Assembly (NCBI RefSeq): GCF_900107935.1
Contig: NZ_FNVG01000003.1
Span: 248,001 to 312,000 of the forward strand
Source of the DNA: Vibrio hangzhouensis
GTDB taxonomy: Bacteria > Pseudomonadota > Gammaproteobacteria > Enterobacterales > Vibrionaceae
DNA length: 64,000 bases
Reading direction: 5' to 3'
Part shown: positions 37,203-49,489 of the stretch, piece by piece
Numbering within the stretch: position 1 is the stretch's first letter
Layout of the letters: each line of letters starts with the position of its first letter
Translations under genes and position numbers: made by a program
The notes under the pieces: model-generated
Databases searched by the model: none
The model's input: the letters and a program-made list of their open reading frames with translations, nothing else
What the model was told of the DNA's origin: nothing

Positions 37203-39082
37203 TCTTCTTCACTCTTTTCATCAAGCAAGGCTAAATCGAACAGTTGGCGAGCCACTGGCGCACCATTAGAGGAGCCGCCTCCGGCATTCTCTAGCACGAC
37301 GGTGACAACGATCTTAGGATCTTTGAACGGCGCAAAACCGGTAAACAAAGCGTGATCCTTTAAGTGTTCTTCCAGCTCTTCAGCGTTGTATTCCTGATCC
37401 TCTGCCAGACTGAACACCTGGGCTGTCCCTGACTTACCACCTGAGTGATAAGGCATGTTTTTAAATGCACGACGTGCAGTGCCTTTGACACCGTGGTTTA
37501 CCAGGCGCATACCCTCTAAGGCGATATCCCAATAGTTTTCCTGAACACCAGTAATCGGCGGACGAGAGTCAACCTCTGCCAATACCTGGTGATCGAAACT
37601 GTCCCCGTTGTTGATGGTTGCCCGTAATAGGTGAGGAGACAAAACTTCGCCGCGGTTCACCAATACGGAGGTCGCTTTGGCAATTTGCATCGGCGTGGCA
37701 GTCCAGTAACCCTGGCCGATACCTACAGGGATTGTGTCTCCCTGATACCATGGGGTTCTGTGCCGTGCCATTTTCCATTCACGGGTGGGCATGTTGGCTT
37801 TGCTTTCTTCGTAGATATCGATACCGGTGTAGTCCCCGAAACCGAACATCATCATCCATTTGGATAGTCTGTCTATCCCCATATCATAGGCAATCTGGTA
37901 GTAGAAGGTATCCACTGACTCTTCAATTGCTTTGAGGATATCGACTTTTCCGTGTCCCCAGCGCAACCAGTCACGGAAAGGACGAGTCTTAGAATTTGGA
38001 ATACGCCAGTAGCCCGGGTCGTTGCGCGTGGTTTTGGTGGTAATGACCCCTTCTTCCAGAGCACCTACGGCAATAAACGGCTTGACCGTAGAGGCGGGGG
38101 GGTAAATGCCTAATGTGGCGCGGTTAACCAGCGGACGATTTTTATCATCCAACAAAGCTCGATACGCTTTGCCTGAGATACCATTTACAAACGCGTTCGG
38201 GTCATAGCTCGGGCTGGAGACCATTGCCAGTACACCGTTGTCATTCGGGTCAAGAATGATCGCCGAGCCTCGTCGCCCGGCCAGCAGTTTATGTACTTTG
38301 AGCTGCAGTTTAATGTCGAGGTTAAGAACGATGTCTTTGCCTGGAATCGGAGGAACAAACTTAAGGGTGCGAAGTATGCGTCCACGGCTGTTGACCTCTA
38401 CTTCCTGATAGCCAGCGGTTCCGTGCAAAATGTCTTCGTAGTATCGCTCAATACCCAGCTTACCAATGTCCCTGGTCGCTTGATAATTCGAGTCTTTTTC
38501 CTCGCGAATCAGGCGTCTCATGTCTCGATCGTTGATGCGCGACACGTAGCCGATAACATGAGTTAGTACATCGCCAAATGGGTAGTAACGCTTCAGGTTC
38601 GCAGCAATCTCAACTCCGGGGAATTTGTGCTGATGAACAGAAAAGACGGCCACCTGCTCTTCGGTCAATTGAGTGAGAAGAGGAATCGACTTGAATCGAC
38701 GCGTTCTTTTTCTATCGCGTTCGAAGGCTTCCACTCTTTCTTCCGGAATGTCCAGAAACGCTCGAAGTCCGGCAATGGTTTTATCCATGTTTTTCACCTT
38801 TTCAGGGGTGATCTCAAGGTTAAAAACCGGACGATTTTCGGCTAGTAAGATGCCGCTTCGGTCGTAAATCAGCCCGCGGTTAGGGGCGATAGGTACCACT
38901 TTGATTCGATTGTCGTTGGAACGGGTTTTATAGTCTTGGTACTGGTTAACCTGGATGTTGTAGAGGTTAGCGATCAGCACTAACATCATCGCGATGATAA
39001 ACACGAATGCCACGATAGCACGGCTCGTGAATAGCCGTGCTTCTGCCTGATGATCCCGTATCTGGCTGCGTTTACGTTTCAT
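37199..39082 (-). CDS. mrdA: Penicillin-binding protein 2
   Basis: Transpeptidase for cell elongation, anchored by one N-terminal membrane helix (about residues 22-43). The 627-residue protein has the active-site STVK (Ser331, Lys334) and the KSGTAQ motif toward the C-terminus, with SVDTFYY as the SxN-like region. It overlaps mrdB by ATGA and follows rlmH by 11 bases. Confidence 0.96.
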   Translation of the reverse strand: MKRKRSQIRDHQAEARLFTSRAIVAFVFIIAMMLVLIANLYNIQVNQYQDYKTRSNDNRIKVVPIAPNRGLIYDRSGILLAENRPVFNLEITPEKVKNMDKTIAGLRAFLDIPEERVEAFERDRKRTRRFKSIPLLTQLTEEQVAVFSVHQHKFPGVEIAANLKRYYPFGDVLTHVIGYVSRINDRDMRRLIREEKDSNYQATRDIGKLGIERYYEDILHGTAGYQEVEVNSRGRILRTLKFVPPIPGKDIVLNLDIKLQLKVHKLLAGRRGSAIILDPNDNGVLAMVSSPSYDPNAFVNGISGKAYRALLDDKNRPLVNRATLGIYPPASTVKPFIAVGALEEGVITTKTTRNDPGYWRIPNSKTRPFRDWLRWGHGKVDILKAIEESVDTFYYQIAYDMGIDRLSKWMMMFGFGDYTGIDIYEESKANMPTREWKMARHRTPWYQGDTIPVGIGQGYWTATPMQIAKATSVLVNRGEVLSPHLLRATINNGDSFDHQVLAEVDSRPPITGVQENYWDIALEGMRLVNHGVKGTARRAFKNMPYHSGGKSGTAQVFSLAEDQEYNAEELEEHLKDHALFTGFAPFKDPKIVVTVVLENAGGGSSNGAPVARQLFDLALLDEKSEEE

Positions 39083-39093
39083 AGATGGTTGAA

Positions 39094-39564
39094 TTACTCT
39101 CTATGGTAAGGGTGATTAGCGGTGATCGACCAGGCGCGATATAGACTCTCGGCCATGACGATTCTTACCAGAGGGTGGGGGAGTGTTAATGCCGACAGAG
39201 ACCAACTCTGATCTGCCGCCGCCTTGCACGCAGGAGCCAGACCTTCAGGGCCACCGATGAGTATGGACACATCTCGGCCATCCAGTTTCCAGCTTTCCAA
39301 TTGTTCTGCCAGTTGTGGGGTGTCCCACTTCCTGCCGGGGATATCCAGTGTCACGATTCGGTTGCCTTTTGGTACAGCAGCCAGCATCGCTTCCCCTTCT
39401 TTTTGAAGAATACGTGCGATATCGGCGTTTTTACCCCGTTTCCCCGCAGCAATCTCGACCAGTTCCAGCGGCATATCATGTGGGAAGCGGCGTTTGTATT
39501 CCTGAAAGCCTTCTTCGACCCACTTTGGCATTTTTGTGCCGACAGCGATGAGTTGAAGTTTCAA
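39094..39564 (-). CDS. rlmH: 23S rRNA pseudouridine-1915 N3-methyltransferase
   Basis: SPOUT-family enzyme that methylates pseudouridine 1915 in helix 69 of 23S rRNA. The 156-residue protein has the knot region [15 protein letters not shown] and the C-terminal [20 protein letters not shown]. It is four bases after rsfS, as usual. Confidence 0.95.
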   Translation of the reverse strand: MKLQLIAVGTKMPKWVEEGFQEYKRRFPHDMPLELVEIAAGKRGKNADIARILQKEGEAMLAAVPKGNRIVTLDIPGRKWDTPQLAEQLESWKLDGRDVSILIGGPEGLAPACKAAADQSWSLSALTLPHPLVRIVMAESLYRAWSITANHPYHRE

Positions 39565-39568
39565 ACCA

Positions 39569-39886
39569 TTAGCTCCAAAGCTTTTCTAGTTGGTACAGTT
39601 CACGATGTTGTTCTTGCATCACGTGAAGCATGGTAGAGCCCATATCGAGTACGACCCATTCTCCTTCTTGGTCACCATCAATGCCAAGAGGTTCCATTCC
39701 GGCTTTCTTGACTTCAGAAGCAACGTGATCGGCGATGGAGATGACATGCCTTTTAGATGTTCCCGTGCAGACAATCATAAAGTCGGTCACGCTTGATTTT
39801 CCCTCAACATCAATAGTTACAATGTCTTGGGCCTTCATATCGTCGGCTTTATCGGCTAGGAAAAGTTTCAAATCTTCGCGTTGCAA
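39569..39886 (-). CDS. rsfS: Ribosome silencing factor
   Basis: Binds ribosomal protein uL14 and blocks subunit joining in poor growth. The protein has 105 residues, exactly the E. coli length, with [18 protein letters not shown] and the closing [12 protein letters not shown]. The start is TTG at 39886, with GAGG eight bases upstream; no ATG fits the family start (MQREDLK). A -10-like TATAAT lies about 60 bases upstream. It directly follows holA with no nadD between. Confidence 0.92.
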   Translation of the reverse strand: MQREDLKLFLADKADDMKAQDIVTIDVEGKSSVTDFMIVCTGTSKRHVISIADHVASEVKKAGMEPLGIDGDQEGEWVVLDMGSTMLHVMQEQHRELYQLEKLWS

Positions 39887-39944
39887 AAGGAATTCCTCAA
39901 TGGTTTTGAAATGGGGTTGAGCATGAGAACTCGACTGACCAGCA

Positions 39945-39950
39945 ATTATA
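39945..39950 (-). promoter_or_regulatory. -10 element in front of rsfS
   Basis: A perfect TATAAT on the minus strand sits in the short holA-rsfS interval. Candidate -35 elements (TCTTTA at 17 bases, TTTACA at 15 bases) are imperfect. It could drive rsfS-rlmH-mrdAB-rlpA independently of leuS-holA. Confidence 0.45.
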
Positions 39951-39958
39951 ACATGATT

Positions 39959-40978
39959 TTAAGGCTGTAAAGACAGGCGGCTGTCAGTCGAACTCAGATT
40001 CAGGGTCAATTGGTGAATAAAGGGCCAGGGACTTTGCTCATATTGGGTTTTTGCCTGTACTTCAATGCAAGCCAGCAATTGGATAGCCTGCTTCAGTCTG
40101 GATAGTGGCAAACGTTGAAGCGCTGCGCTGTAGAGCGGTTTTTTATTTTGCCAGACTCTAAAACGCTCAAATACCTGGCTGAGTGTTGATTGTGACAACA
40201 TCTGCTGCATTTTGATTAACTGCATCAATTCTTTCTGGATTGTACGCAGCAAGATAATGGCTTCGATACCTTCTGCTTCCAGCTGTCCCAGTACGCGATC
40301 TGCGCGTTTGGGCTTACCTTCAAGAATCGCATCAATCCAGTGGAACACAGTGAAATGATTGTGGCGACTCAGCGATTCTTGCACTCGAATCATGGTCAAT
40401 TGCCCATCCGGAAACAGCAGAGCCAACTTTTGCAGGCTTTGCGAAAGAGCGAACAGGTTGCCTTCATGCCACTGGCACAGCAACTGAATTGCCTCGTGGT
40501 CGGCATGCAGTCCAACTTGGCTGCAACGTCTCATTACCCACTGGGGCAAGTGTTTAATATCTGGAGTTGCGCAGGTGACCAAACAACCGTTTAACGCCTT
40601 GAACCACTTAGCTGATTCTTGTGCACGGGTGAGTTTTGTCCCGGTAACAATGAGTACAATGTCTTCATGCAACTGCTCCGCAATCTCCAGAAGTTGCTTG
40701 GCGATAGTAGCATTGACGCCCGACTCAGGAAGGGTCAGTTCAATAATCTGTCTGGAACTAAACAGGCTGAGCGCCTGAGTACAGTCGTAAACGTCATTCC
40801 AGTCTAATGAACTGTCGACAGCAAAGCGGTGGTGTTCTTCAAACCCCAGCTGCTTGGCTTTCTGGATGATGTGATCGCGACTCTCCTGAATGAATAGCGG
40901 CTCGTTGCCAAACAGGAGATAACAGCGGTGCCATTGACGGCTAAGGGTTTCTCCCAAGCGATCTGCAAAAACTCTCAC
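39959..40978 (-). CDS. holA: DNA polymerase III delta subunit
   Basis: Wrench subunit of the clamp loader that opens the beta clamp. The 339-residue protein has the family N-terminus with CYLLFGNEPLFIQES, and the later domains SQSLQKLALLFPDGQLT and LEAEGIEAIILLRTIQKEL. It begins 18 bases after lptE. In E. coli nadD follows; here rsfS follows after 72 bases. Confidence 0.95.
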   Translation of the reverse strand: MRVFADRLGETLSRQWHRCYLLFGNEPLFIQESRDHIIQKAKQLGFEEHHRFAVDSSLDWNDVYDCTQALSLFSSRQIIELTLPESGVNATIAKQLLEIAEQLHEDIVLIVTGTKLTRAQESAKWFKALNGCLVTCATPDIKHLPQWVMRRCSQVGLHADHEAIQLLCQWHEGNLFALSQSLQKLALLFPDGQLTMIRVQESLSRHNHFTVFHWIDAILEGKPKRADRVLGQLEAEGIEAIILLRTIQKELMQLIKMQQMLSQSTLSQVFERFRVWQNKKPLYSAALQRLPLSRLKQAIQLLACIEVQAKTQYEQSPWPFIHQLTLNLSSTDSRLSLQP

Positions 40979-40996
40979 GTGACTTTCCTATCGAGG

Positions 40997-41572
40997 TTAC
41001 GACTGAGTATTGCTACTGGAGTCTGAGGTTGCCGGAGTCGAAGGTTGCTGATTCGATTCAAACTCCTCAATTTCTGTCTTTAAACGAGCCATTTGACGCA
41101 TCATCTGTTGTGCGGAAAACTCGCGCATTTCATCTTCGATAAGAGATCTCTCTTCCGACTTTGCCAAAGCAGAAAGCGGGTTATCAAGGTAGCTGCGGCT
41201 AATCTGGGCAGAGAAGTTTTTTGAACCTATCTGTGGGATGGTAACTCGGTAGTTAACACGGTAATTGACTTCTTTTTCAGCTGCTCGTGTATTCTGGTAG
41301 AGTGACAAAGTGCGGTCACTAATCGATTCACTTGAAATATGTAAGTTTGTGATATCAGGCCTTGGTGCTACGAGTTCTATTTTGCTGAGTCTTAATTGCT
41401 CTTTGACCAGTTTTGTTATTTTACCGTACGGATCATAACTAGTAACTGATATCTTATCGATTCCGTCTGGGATGGTATATTCACCACGCAAATGAAAACC
41501 ACAGGCGGTAAGCAGGGTTGAAAGCAGGATGACGAAGCTGGCTTGTGACAGTTTGTGTTTTATTAGGCGCAT
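40997..41572 (-). CDS. lptE: LPS-assembly lipoprotein LptE
   Basis: Plug lipoprotein of the LptD translocon in the outer membrane. The 191-residue protein has lipobox LLTACGFHLRG around residue 24, the standard LptE opening. The C-terminal tail is rich in serine, threonine and proline. It lies 127 bases from leuS across a hairpin and just before holA, the usual order. Confidence 0.94.
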   Translation of the reverse strand: MRLIKHKLSQASFVILLSTLLTACGFHLRGEYTIPDGIDKISVTSYDPYGKITKLVKEQLRLSKIELVAPRPDITNLHISSESISDRTLSLYQNTRAAEKEVNYRVNYRVTIPQIGSKNFSAQISRSYLDNPLSALAKSEERSLIEDEMREFSAQQMMRQMARLKTEIEEFESNQQPSTPATSDSSSNTQS

Positions 41573-41649
41573 GGTTACCGCAGGTCTGTTAAAAAGGCTT
41601 ATCTAAACGCCACGAGTGACCCTTAAATAAGACTTTGCTGAGTGAATAA

Positions 41650-41680
41650 AGAGTCGCAGGACAACGCCTGCGACTCTGAA
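41650..41680 (-). terminator. Terminator after leuS
   Basis: AGAGTCGCAGG and CCTGCGACTCT form an 11-bp perfect stem with loop of six bases; on the minus strand TTTATTC follows. It lies 20 bases after the leuS stop, so lptE may have its own promoter or depend on readthrough. Confidence 0.75.
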
Positions 41681-41699
41681 TATCATAAAGAGATTACGT

Positions 41700-44273
41700 T
41701 TAGTTCGCTACAATATTCAGCAGCTTACCTGGTACGTAGATCACTTTACGGATGGTCTTACCATCAGTGAATTTGGTGACGTTTTCATCGTTAAGGCCTA
41801 GCTCTTCGACCTGCTCTTTGGTTGCGTCAGCTGCCACAGTCAGCTTAGCACGTAGCTTGCCGTTAACCTGAACCACGATCAGTTTCTCATCTTCAACCAG
41901 CGCTTTTTCGTCGAATGTTGGCCACACTGCGTTGTCGATATCTGACTCGCCCAGAGCAGCCCACATTTCGAATGAGATATGTGGAGTGATTGGGTAGAGC
42001 ATAGCAACCACAGCTTTCAGTGCTTCATCAAGGATAGCACGGTCTTGTGCCGACTCTTGAGGTGCTTTCGCTAGCTTGTTCATAAGTTCCATGATAGCTG
42101 CGATTGCTGTGTTGAACGTTTGACGACGGTCGATATCGTCAGTCACTTTCGCGATAGTCTTGTGAACGTCGCGACGTAGCGCTTTTTGATCACCAGAAAG
42201 TGCTGCTGTGTCAACAGCTTCTGCTGTACCTTTCGAAGCGTGCTCGTTTACTAGTTTCCAGACACGCTTAAGGAAGCGATTAGCACCTTCAACGCCAGAC
42301 TCCTGCCACTCAAGAGTCATGTCAGCAGGTGAAGCAAACATCATAAATAGACGAACGGTATCTGCACCGTACTTATCTACCATCTCTTGCGGGTCGATAC
42401 CGTTGTTCTTTGACTTAGACATTTTGATCATGCCTGAGTGCTCAACGTCGCGACCTTGGTTGTCTTTTGCAGAAGTGATACGACCTTTACCGTCACGCTC
42501 TACAGCAACGTCAGTCGGTGCAACCCACTCTTTACCGCCTTTATCATTCTCAAAGTAGAATGCATCAGCCAGCACCATGCCTTGACATAGCAATTGCTTG
42601 AACGGCTCGTCAGAGGTTACGTAACCTGCGTCACGAAGTAGTTTGTGGAAGAAGCGCGAGTACAGAAGGTGCATACAAGCGTGCTCGATACCACCGATGT
42701 ACTGATCTACGGGTAGCCAGTAATTTGCTTTTTCTGGGTCTAGGATGTCATCCGCTTGTGGTGAGCAGTAACGCGCATAATACCAAGAAGACTCCATAAA
42801 CGTATCGAACGTGTCTGTCTCACGAAGCGCTGGTTCGCCGTTGAATGTGGTCTTCGCCCACTCTTTGTCTGCTTTGATTGGGCTAGTCACGCCGTCCATG
42901 ACTACGTCTTCTGGAAGAATAACCGGTAGTTGGTCAGCGGGTACTGGATGAACTTCACCATCTTCAGTGGTGACCATTGGGATTGGCGCACCCCAGTAGC
43001 GTTGACGAGATACACCCCAGTCGCGTAGACGGAAGTTTACTGTCTTGTGACCTTTACCTTCAGCTTCCAGTTTTGCGGCAATTGCATCGAATGCTGCTTG
43101 GAACTCAAGTCCATCGAACTCACCTGAGTTAAATAGTACGCCTTTCTCTGTGTAAGCTGCTTCAGAGATGTCTAGCTCGCTACCATCCGTTGGCTTAATC
43201 ACAGGCAGAATGTCTAGACCGTATTTAGTCGCAAACTCAAAGTCGCGTTGGTCGTGACCAGGAACTGCCATAACAGCGCCCGTGCCGTAATCCATTAGTA
43301 CAAAGTTAGCGGCATAAACTGGTACTTCACGACCGTTCAATGGGTGAATGGCAGTTAGGCCTGTTGCCATGCCTTTCTTTTCCATTGTCGCAAGCTCTGC
43401 TTCAGCAACCTTGTTGTTTTTGCACTCTTCGATGAATGCGGCAAGCTCAGGGTTGTTCTCTGCCGCTACTGCTGCAAGAGGGTGACCCGCTGCGATGCCT
43501 ACGTAAGTCACGCCCATTAGCGTATCTGGACGAGTTGTATATACTTCTAGGTCTTGTTGACCTTGAACTTCAAACTTGAGCTCGACACCTTCAGAACGGC
43601 CAATCCAGTTGCGCTGCATGGTCTTAACCATGTCAGGCCAACCTTCAAGGTTGTCCAGATCATCAAGAAGCTCTTGTGCGTATTCTGTGATCTTGATAAA
43701 CCATTGTGGGATCTCTTTTTGCTCTACAGGCGTATCACAACGCCAGCAGCAGCCATCTTCAACCTGTTCGTTTGCAAGAACCGTCATGTCGTTTGGACAC
43801 CAGTTAACCGAAGACGTTTTCTTGTACACAAGACCTTTTTGATAAAGCTTAGTGAAGAACTCTTGCTCCCAACGGTAGTACTCGGGTGTACATGTTGCGA
43901 ATTCGCGGTTCCAGTCGTAACCAAAGCCCAACAGCTTTAGCTGGTTCTTCATGTACTCAATGTTTTCGTACGTCCATGGTGCCGGTGCCGTATTGTTTTT
44001 TACCGCCGCGTTTTCTGCAGGCAGGCCAAAAGCGTCCCAACCAATTGGTTGCATTACGTTTTTTCCCTGTAGGCGTTGGAAGCGTGATACCACATCACCG
44101 ATAGTGTAGTTGCGCACGTGACCCATATGCAGTCGTCCACTTGGGTAAGGGAACATAGACAGACAGTAGAATTTTTCTTTATTTGGGTCTTCACTTACAA
44201 CAAAGGTTTCATTGTTGTCCCAGTGCTGTTGAACTTTACGTTCAATATCTTGCGGGTTGTATTGTTCTTGCAT
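41700..44273 (-). CDS. leuS: Leucyl-tRNA synthetase
   Basis: Charges tRNA-Leu and edits misactivated amino acids. The 857-residue protein has the class I motif [11 protein letters not shown] near residue 40, the inserted CP1 editing domain in the middle (with [13 protein letters not shown]), the KMSKSKNNG motif in the C-terminal half and the terminal tRNA-binding domains. All motifs are intact. It heads the cluster running to rlpA. Confidence 0.97.
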   Translation of the reverse strand: MQEQYNPQDIERKVQQHWDNNETFVVSEDPNKEKFYCLSMFPYPSGRLHMGHVRNYTIGDVVSRFQRLQGKNVMQPIGWDAFGLPAENAAVKNNTAPAPWTYENIEYMKNQLKLLGFGYDWNREFATCTPEYYRWEQEFFTKLYQKGLVYKKTSSVNWCPNDMTVLANEQVEDGCCWRCDTPVEQKEIPQWFIKITEYAQELLDDLDNLEGWPDMVKTMQRNWIGRSEGVELKFEVQGQQDLEVYTTRPDTLMGVTYVGIAAGHPLAAVAAENNPELAAFIEECKNNKVAEAELATMEKKGMATGLTAIHPLNGREVPVYAANFVLMDYGTGAVMAVPGHDQRDFEFATKYGLDILPVIKPTDGSELDISEAAYTEKGVLFNSGEFDGLEFQAAFDAIAAKLEAEGKGHKTVNFRLRDWGVSRQRYWGAPIPMVTTEDGEVHPVPADQLPVILPEDVVMDGVTSPIKADKEWAKTTFNGEPALRETDTFDTFMESSWYYARYCSPQADDILDPEKANYWLPVDQYIGGIEHACMHLLYSRFFHKLLRDAGYVTSDEPFKQLLCQGMVLADAFYFENDKGGKEWVAPTDVAVERDGKGRITSAKDNQGRDVEHSGMIKMSKSKNNGIDPQEMVDKYGADTVRLFMMFASPADMTLEWQESGVEGANRFLKRVWKLVNEHASKGTAEAVDTAALSGDQKALRRDVHKTIAKVTDDIDRRQTFNTAIAAIMELMNKLAKAPQESAQDRAILDEALKAVVAMLYPITPHISFEMWAALGESDIDNAVWPTFDEKALVEDEKLIVVQVNGKLRAKLTVAADATKEQVEELGLNDENVTKFTDGKTIRKVIYVPGKLLNIVAN

Positions 44274-44427
44274 CGATGATTTCCGGTTATCTTGGAATTT
44301 GTGAGTTCTGTTCTAACAGAGACTAATAGATCGTCATAGAATACCTAAAGGAAGCTCGGTCAACAATAGTCAATATACCCTTCGTAGATGAAGTTGACGC
44401 ATCTACTTTGGATAAACAGGGGGATGT

Positions 44428-44898
44428 ATGCCTAAGCGTAAAACCAGTTATGAAGAAATGATCGAAGATGTGGTGGATAACCTAAAACACAGCCCTGAGG
44501 AGTTACAACATATTCTCGAAAAGTCGGGGCAGGTGGTAGAAGCTGCGAACGATATGACAAAAGACGAAATGGCTCTCATTTCGGCGTATGTGAAGTCAGA
44601 CTTGAAGGAGTTTGCAGACAATTACGAGGAGAGCAAAAGCGGTCCGTTTTACCTGATGATCGCTAACTCTGTTTGGCAAGGGCTGTTGGAGATCACTGAC
44701 AGAACGAAAGTTGAGTGGGTGGAGCTGTTTCAGGATCTTGAGCATCAAGGAGTATACACCTCGGGTGAGATGATTGGTTTGGGTGTGCTGGTCTGTGAAG
44801 AGTGTGGCCACAAGACCGAGTATAATCATCCAACAACGATTTCTGATTGCCCTAAGTGTGGGCACAATACGTTTAACAGACAGGCGCTTAAACCGTAA
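44428..44898 (+). CDS. ybeL: YbeL, DUF1451 zinc-ribbon protein
   Basis: A 156-residue protein with an alpha-helical N-terminus and a C-terminal zinc ribbon: CEECGH, then CPKCGHNTF 17 residues later. It is divergent from leuS, matching E. coli ybeL near leuS. AGGGGGA lies just before its start. The function is unknown. Confidence 0.85.
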   Translation: MPKRKTSYEEMIEDVVDNLKHSPEELQHILEKSGQVVEAANDMTKDEMALISAYVKSDLKEFADNYEESKSGPFYLMIANSVWQGLLEITDRTKVEWVELFQDLEHQGVYTSGEMIGLGVLVCEECGHKTEYNHPTTISDCPKCGHNTFNRQALKP

Positions 44899-44917
44899 GT
44901 TAGTGCCACCCTCTTGG

Positions 44918-44945
44918 TTCCCCCTTTATGAATTATAAGGGGGAA
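44918..44945. terminator. Weak hairpin between ybeL and cysZ
   Basis: TTCCCCCTT and AAGGGGGAA pair over nine positions around an AT-rich loop. The genes converge here. It lacks a T tract, so termination activity is uncertain. Confidence 0.4.
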
Positions 44946-45017
44946 GGGTTCGATAACGGGGAAAAAACAGTAAGCTTGTCAGAGGCTCGGATACTCATGC
45001 CAGATTTTGTCGGTAAC

Positions 45018-45773
45018 TTACCCGTGTTGTTCGCGAAACTCCTGTACCCACATGGCAGTGGCGCCGCACACCGATACTGGAACAATGAACAGGTTTAAAA
45101 TAGGCACGGCGGTAAACAGAGAGACTAACATGCCAAAGCCATAGGCTTTACCTTGTTTCTGCTTTAACGCCAAACGCATGTCATTGAATGGTACTTTGTG
45201 GTTATCAAACGGATAATCACAGTATTGGATCGCTAACATCCAGGCAGTAAAGATAAACCACAGGAACGGCCCTACGGTTTGTCCAAGTGCCGGAATAAGC
45301 AGCAGTAGGAATAGGCCGATAGCTTTGGGTAAGGTATAAAGCAGTTTGCGCCATTCCCGCGCCATAATTCTTGGGACATCTTTTATCACGCTCATTAGCC
45401 CTTCATCACTGACTTTTTTCCCAGTGAGCATCTCTTCCACTTTTTCGGCCAAAAGACCATTAAATGGGGCGGCAATAAAGTTAGCTAAGGTACTAAAAAA
45501 ATACGAAAAGGTGGCCATGATGGTGATCGCCAACAGAGGCCATAGTATATAGCTCAACCAGGATAGAAATTCTGGAAGGTAGCCAAGCCAACCCTCTATC
45601 CAGGCGTTTAGGTTGGAAAACAGATAGTACATTGCAGAGCCGACCAACAGAATATTGGCCAGCAAAGGGAGCAGCACATAGCGGCGAATGCCAGGGGTAA
45701 ACGCAATTTGGAAACCCTGGTGAAAATACCCCAGTCCTGTCTTAGCTTTGTTCAAAATAGGCGTCCTTTTCAC
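45018..45773 (-). CDS. cysZ: Sulfate transporter CysZ
   Basis: Inner-membrane protein that supports sulfate uptake for cysteine synthesis. The 251-residue protein has about four long hydrophobic segments, with the conserved opening GLGYFHQGFQIAF and the C-terminal region VPFNDMRLALKQKQGKAYGFG. It is divergent from zipA, the same pairing as in E. coli. Confidence 0.93.
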   Translation of the reverse strand: MKRTPILNKAKTGLGYFHQGFQIAFTPGIRRYVLLPLLANILLVGSAMYYLFSNLNAWIEGWLGYLPEFLSWLSYILWPLLAITIMATFSYFFSTLANFIAAPFNGLLAEKVEEMLTGKKVSDEGLMSVIKDVPRIMAREWRKLLYTLPKAIGLFLLLLIPALGQTVGPFLWFIFTAWMLAIQYCDYPFDNHKVPFNDMRLALKQKQGKAYGFGMLVSLFTAVPILNLFIVPVSVCGATAMWVQEFREQHG

Positions 45774-45940
45774 AGTTTGCTATATAGGTTTTAGCTCGAC
45801 TATATCAAAAAAGACTTAAGGAAATCACAAACTTCTTATACTAAGGTGTTCTAATAGTCTATGGAGTTTTGGTAAAGTAGGGTGAGTTGAGATGTGAATG
45901 CATCTCTTTAAGGACTATTTTTTAACATTGAGAGCAAACA

Positions 45941-46933
45941 ATGCAGGAATTGCGATTCGTACTCATTATTGTCGGTGCCTTAGCTATCGCGGCGCTGCTG
46001 TTTCATGGCTTATGGTCTAGCAAAAAAGAAGGACAGAAAAAATTCGGTGACAGGCCGTTAGGAAAGCTAGACGAAAAAGCGCATCAGGACGAGGAATACG
46101 TTGCGCCTGAGGATGACTTCGAGATTATCCGTAAAACACGCAGTGAGCCCGACTTTGGTTTGAATCAACAGCCTGCTTACGATCCTCTGGATGATGTATT
46201 AACGAAAACAGACAGTACGGACAGCGAGCCGGAGTCCGTCCCTGCAGCAGAATTTCAACGCTCTGAAGACGAAGCAGCCCCCGAGACTACGGAGCAAGCT
46301 CAGCAGAAGGATGTCGAAGATGACATCCCATCTTTCACGGCAACTTCTGACAATGACGAATTTGAAAAGCTGGAACCGAAAATCGACCTTAATGTGCTAG
46401 AAGATGACGCTGAGGATGAGCCGCTACAGACCGTGGCAGATTCAAAATTAAACACAGCGACTGAAGAAAAAGTACAAGCAGTACAAAGTAGTGAACCAGC
46501 AGAGCCGGAAATGCAGGTCATCGTATTAAATGTGCACAGTGCAGGGGCGGAGGACTTCGTGGGGACTCAGCTTTTTGATAGCATGCGCCAAAATGGTTTG
46601 ATTTACGGTGAGATGGATATTTTCCACCGACATGCTGACTTGTCCGGAACCGGAAAAGTGCTGTTCAGTGTTGCCAACATGATGCAACCTGGAACCTTAC
46701 AACATGATGATCCTGCCACTTTCACCACCAAAGGGATTTCCTTCTTTATGACGTTGCCGTGTTTTGGTGAAGCAGAGCAAAACTTTAAGTTGATGCTTCG
46801 TACCGCACAGCAAATAGCGGATGACTTGGGGGGCAATGTTCTTGATGACAAACGCAACCTGATGACACCGAACAGGCTGGATGCCTATCGCAAACAAATT
46901 CAAGACTTTAACGCAGCTAAAGCCAGTGCGTAA
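45941..46933 (+). CDS. zipA: Cell division protein ZipA
   Basis: Anchors FtsZ to the inner membrane during division. The 330-residue protein has an N-terminal membrane helix (about residues 4-26), a basic stretch, a long acidic linker rich in E, D, Q and P (about residues 45-185) and the C-terminal FtsZ-binding domain from VLNVHSAG to the end. The order cysZ-zipA-ligA is conserved. Confidence 0.96.
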   Translation: MQELRFVLIIVGALAIAALLFHGLWSSKKEGQKKFGDRPLGKLDEKAHQDEEYVAPEDDFEIIRKTRSEPDFGLNQQPAYDPLDDVLTKTDSTDSEPESVPAAEFQRSEDEAAPETTEQAQQKDVEDDIPSFTATSDNDEFEKLEPKIDLNVLEDDAEDEPLQTVADSKLNTATEEKVQAVQSSEPAEPEMQVIVLNVHSAGAEDFVGTQLFDSMRQNGLIYGEMDIFHRHADLSGTGKVLFSVANMMQPGTLQHDDPATFTTKGISFFMTLPCFGEAEQNFKLMLRTAQQIADDLGGNVLDDKRNLMTPNRLDAYRKQIQDFNAAKASA

Positions 46934-46952
46934 TTGACGCCCAGACCTAGAG

Positions 46953-46979
46953 AAAAGGCTCCATTGGAGCCTTTTTTAT
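46953..46979 (+). terminator. Terminator between zipA and ligA
   Basis: AAAAGGCTCC and GGAGCCTTTT pair perfectly with loop ATT and a T run. It lies only 25 bases before the ligA start, so ligA may depend on readthrough or on a promoter inside zipA. Confidence 0.85.
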
Positions 46980-46987
46980 CTGTATGA

Positions 46988-49003
<2,016 letters not shown>

Positions 49004-49020
49004 TGATTTATTTATATTCT

Positions 49021-49053
49021 AAAAGAGCTCCATAGTTGGAGCTCTTTTTTTTT
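49021..49053 (+). terminator. Terminator after ligA
   Basis: AAAAGAGCTCCA and TGGAGCTCTTTT pair perfectly over 12 bp with loop TAGT and nine T in all. It isolates the chitoporin gene from ligA. Confidence 0.92.
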
Positions 49054-49151
49054 GCGAGTTACTTCAAAAATAATTGGCAGGTATAAAAATAAAAATAAAA
49101 TCAATAGCACCTCGCCAGGTGAATTATTTAATTATTTTAAATAAAAATTAA

Positions 49152-49193
49152 TGCGAGTCACCTCACATTTGCTGTATGTTTTGTCGTTATAAC
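49152..49193 (+). promoter_or_regulatory. CRP site and -10 element of the chitoporin gene
   Basis: TGCGA-N6-TCACA at 49152-49167 matches the CRP consensus in 9 of 10 positions. TATAAC at 49188-49193 is a good -10. If transcription starts near 49201 the CRP site is centred at -41.5, the class II position, where no -35 is needed. The leader would be about 290 bases. Confidence 0.65.
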
Positions 49194-49489
49194 TTGTTGA
49201 TATTAAACGCTGTAAAGAAATTTCTTAACGTTGTATCTAAAAGTAAGATCTTCATCAATAACTGCACCGTAAATTTGTGGTGCCTCCTATTTTTTTTCGC
49301 AAAATAAAGAATGAAATTGATAATTTTCTTCGCGAAGTTAGTCTTATGGATATGGATACACACGGTGTAGACAGGAAAATTAACCAAAAGTTTTGGTTAA
49401 AAATAAAAAAGGAAATATTCCACTCTTCGGCGGCCAACTTAAGGGTGAAATATCGACAACAGCTATATCCATTTTTAGGAGTTACTTCC
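49194..49489 (+). promoter_or_regulatory. Long AT-rich leader of the chitoporin gene
   Basis: About 290 bases of AT-rich sequence precede the coding region. It contains the 10-base palindrome CTTCGCGAAG at 49328-49337 and the purine-rich ribosome site TAGGAG at 49476-49481. No separate open reading frame is convincing. The length suggests control at the RNA level, for example by a small RNA. Confidence 0.4.

Noticed and set aside
44384..44406. Inverted repeat GTAGATG-N9-CATCTAC between leuS and ybeL
   Set aside because: Only seven bases per arm with a long centre; may be chance and has no clear link to either promoter.
49277..49489. A 71-codon in-frame upstream extension of the chitoporin
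   Set aside because: It lacks a ribosome site and would bury the clear signal peptide that begins at 49490; TAGGAG precedes the shorter start.
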